This document shows positions 62,621-64,000 of a stretch of DNA of 64,000 bases, piece after piece. The stretch is from positions 1 to 64,000 of the forward strand of contig PALV01000001.1 of the NCBI GenBank assembly GCA_002706685.1, read 5' to 3'. Positions within the stretch are counted from its first letter, which is position 1. Every line of letters starts with the position of its first letter. Under the pieces are notes generated by a model. The model did no database searches. It saw nothing but the letters and a program-made list of their open reading frames with translations, and was not told the DNA's origin. Made by a program: the position numbers and the translations under genes. The stretch comes from Gammaproteobacteria bacterium. GTDB lineage: Bacteria; Pseudomonadota; Gammaproteobacteria; Pseudomonadales; Pseudohongiellaceae.

Positions 62621-63670
62621 ATGCTTATATCAGCGCCCATGAAGATGCGGCTGATAATCATACTGACAGGGCTGCTCACGCTGGCTTCGTGTTCTGACGA
62701 ACTGGCGGGCAATCGTCCATACATCCTGACGACGGCAACCACCGGCGGGGCCTACTACCCCATTGGAGTCGCCATCGCCACCATCACCAAATCCCAGCTG
62801 GGACCGGAAGGTATTGCCCTGTCCGCGATCAGCTCAGCAGGGTCGCTGGAAAATATCAAACTGCTGCGTGACAACCAGGCCCAGTTTGCCCTGTTGCAGG
62901 GTCCTTTTGCAGCCTGGGGCTGGAATGGCGAAGGCCCCATCAGCCGCCCCCAGACTGGCCTGCGATCAGTGGCTGCCGTCTGGTTGAACGTCGAACATTT
63001 TGTCATCACCAACGATCTGGTCGAAACCGGCACCATCCGCGACCTGGACAACCTGTCAGGTGAACGCTTTGTGCTGGGTGCGCGCAATTCCGGTGCCGAG
63101 CAGACAGGTCGTTACATTCTTGAGTCGCTGGGCATCAATTACGAAGAAAAGATGTCGCTGGCCTGGATGGGGTACGGCGGTGCAGCCAATGCCATCCAGG
63201 ATGGCAATGTGGTCGGCATGAATGTCCCGGCGGGTGCGCCTGTCAGCGCGATCACCCAGGCGTTCGCACAGATGGGCGATGAGCTGACACTTCTCAATTT
63301 CACTGAGCAGGACCTTATCGATATCAATCGGCGTTATGACCTTTGGGACTGGTACGAGTTTCCCGCGGACACCTATCCGAATCAGAGCGAGCCGGTTCGT
63401 TCCATCGCCAGCCCCAATGTGCTTGCCGCGCGTTCCGATGTGCCTGAAGAGGTGGTTTACCAGATAACCAAGACCATCTGGGAGAACCTCAGCGCCCTGC
63501 AGGAGATACACGCCGCCACCAGGGATATGCAGTTGCAGCGCGCCGTTCGCGGACTGGGTGCTCCGCTGCATCCCGGTGCCATTCGCTACTATCGTGAGCG
63601 GGGGCTGGAAATTCCAGAACGCCTGATCATGCCAGGAGAAGATCGCCCCGCGGGCATCGATGACCTATGA
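62621..63670 (+). CDS. TAXI-family TRAP transporter solute-binding protein
   Basis: A 349-residue periplasmic protein with a lipobox-like LASCSD (Cys about 24). The TAXI fold shows ATTGGAYYPIGVAIA (about 38-52) and an AWMGYGGAANAIQDG block (about 180-194). The start may be ATG 62621 or ATG 62639; AGGA lies very close to the first. TAXI-TRAP systems import small organic acids such as glutamate or C4-acids with Na+. Its stop overlaps the permease start (ATGA). Confidence 0.9.
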   Translation: MLISAPMKMRLIIILTGLLTLASCSDELAGNRPYILTTATTGGAYYPIGVAIATITKSQLGPEGIALSAISSAGSLENIKLLRDNQAQFALLQGPFAAWGWNGEGPISRPQTGLRSVAAVWLNVEHFVITNDLVETGTIRDLDNLSGERFVLGARNSGAEQTGRYILESLGINYEEKMSLAWMGYGGAANAIQDGNVVGMNVPAGAPVSAITQAFAQMGDELTLLNFTEQDLIDINRRYDLWDWYEFPADTYPNQSEPVRSIASPNVLAARSDVPEEVVYQITKTIWENLSALQEIHAATRDMQLQRAVRGLGAPLHPGAIRYYRERGLEIPERLIMPGEDRPAGIDDL

Positions 63671-64000
63671 AATCACCTTTGCTGCAATGGGCGGCTTTCC
63701 TGTTTGCCCTGTTCCATGTCTACGTCAACGTTTTTGCCACCATCCCGGAACTGTGGTTCTCGGCCATTCACTTTGGTGGATTCGTCGCTCTTTGCGCCCT
63801 GTCTGGCAATGAAGCAACAGTCGATCACGCTGCCCCGCCACTCTGGCTGAGAACCGTCAATGTCGTGTTGGCTGCTCTGGCAGTGCTTGTCACCTGCTAC
63901 ATGATTTTCTTTGAAGATGCGCTGTATGCCCGCGAAGCCGAGTTCATACTGAGCGACTACCTGGTGACCGCCACAGCCGTGCTGCTGGCCATCGAGTTCA
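63667..64000 (+). CDS. TRAP transporter fused permease, 5' end only
   Basis: The frame opens at ATG 63667, overlapping the TAXI stop by 4 bases, and continues to the right edge (111 codons). The visible part has four hydrophobic segments (about 8-25, 30-45, 65-85, 100-111), consistent with the N-terminal DctQ-like part of fused TAXI permeases. With the binding protein it forms a two-gene TRAP system. The rest lies outside the window. Confidence 0.8.
   Translation, partial: MKSPLLQWAAFLFALFHVYVNVFATIPELWFSAIHFGGFVALCALSGNEATVDHAAPPLWLRTVNVVLAALAVLVTCYMIFFEDALYAREAEFILSDYLVTATAVLLAIEF

Noticed and set aside
1..64000. CRISPR arrays, insertion sequences and transposase genes
   Set aside because: No repeat-spacer pattern and no transposase or integrase frame was seen on either strand.

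Overview
The window looks like the chromosome of a marine or salt-adapted, Gram-negative gammaproteobacterium. It has TonB-independent outer-membrane barrels, lipobox lipoproteins, a TRAP transporter, RND systems and a complete ectABC osmolyte operon. The genus cannot be fixed from sequence reading alone. No transposase, integrase, phage gene or CRISPR array was seen.

Region 1 (1-26.7 kb) is a dense copper/heavy-metal resistance block. A leftward operon holds a MerR regulator, an HMA chaperone, a Cu(I) P-type ATPase, a DUF2933 protein and an ICMT-like methyltransferase that runs off the left edge. It is driven from a textbook MerR promoter (19-bp spacer, perfect 9+3+9 bp dyad at 4482-4502). 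To its right lie a glutaredoxin-MauE fusion, decayed copies of the copA 3' end and of DUF2933, an EamA/DMT transporter, DUF5676 and another small membrane protein, and a circularly permuted ATP-grasp enzyme. A second leftward operon encodes copABCD (multicopper oxidase, CopB, CopC, CopD) and continues into an APC permease, a small membrane protein and a ferritin-like protein. Divergent from it are cusRS, a Cys-rich secreted protein and a CusCBA-type Cu/Ag RND pump whose adaptor carries its own CusF domain. Three ATTACA-N4-TGTAAT boxes (4715, 5434, 17841) look like CusR sites. Two of them sit exactly 33 bp from a -10 element. The leftmost has no recognisable target and resembles a copy of the cusR/copA control region.

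Region 2 (26.9-39.4 kb) begins with a tRNA-Arg(TCG) whose 3' end faces the metal block, so this may be an island boundary. Then come a CHASE-PAS-GGDEF gene interrupted by one in-frame amber codon, an M48 lipoprotein protease, a PQQ dehydrogenase with an N-terminal cytochrome c domain, ectABC between two good intrinsic terminators, a REC-like/membrane pair, a nitroreductase/SDR pair (the SDR lacks the YxxxK catalytic pair) and a DUF4156 lipoprotein.

Region 3 (39.5-64 kb) is mainly envelope and transport. It has an MMPL-type RND permease / LolA-like / outer-membrane barrel operon, a dicarboxylate/amino-acid:cation symporter and a ferredoxin-NADP reductase. A tightly overlapping seven-gene run follows: M16 lipoprotein protease, ABC ATPase, ABC permease, PDZ lipoprotein, two FG-GAP proteins and a small membrane protein. 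I consider this run the best candidate for an undescribed system. After it come two SLC13/TrkA-C permeases flanking a secreted NIPSNAP protein, two FlgO-like lipoproteins, and a TAXI-TRAP binding protein with the start of its fused permease at the right edge.
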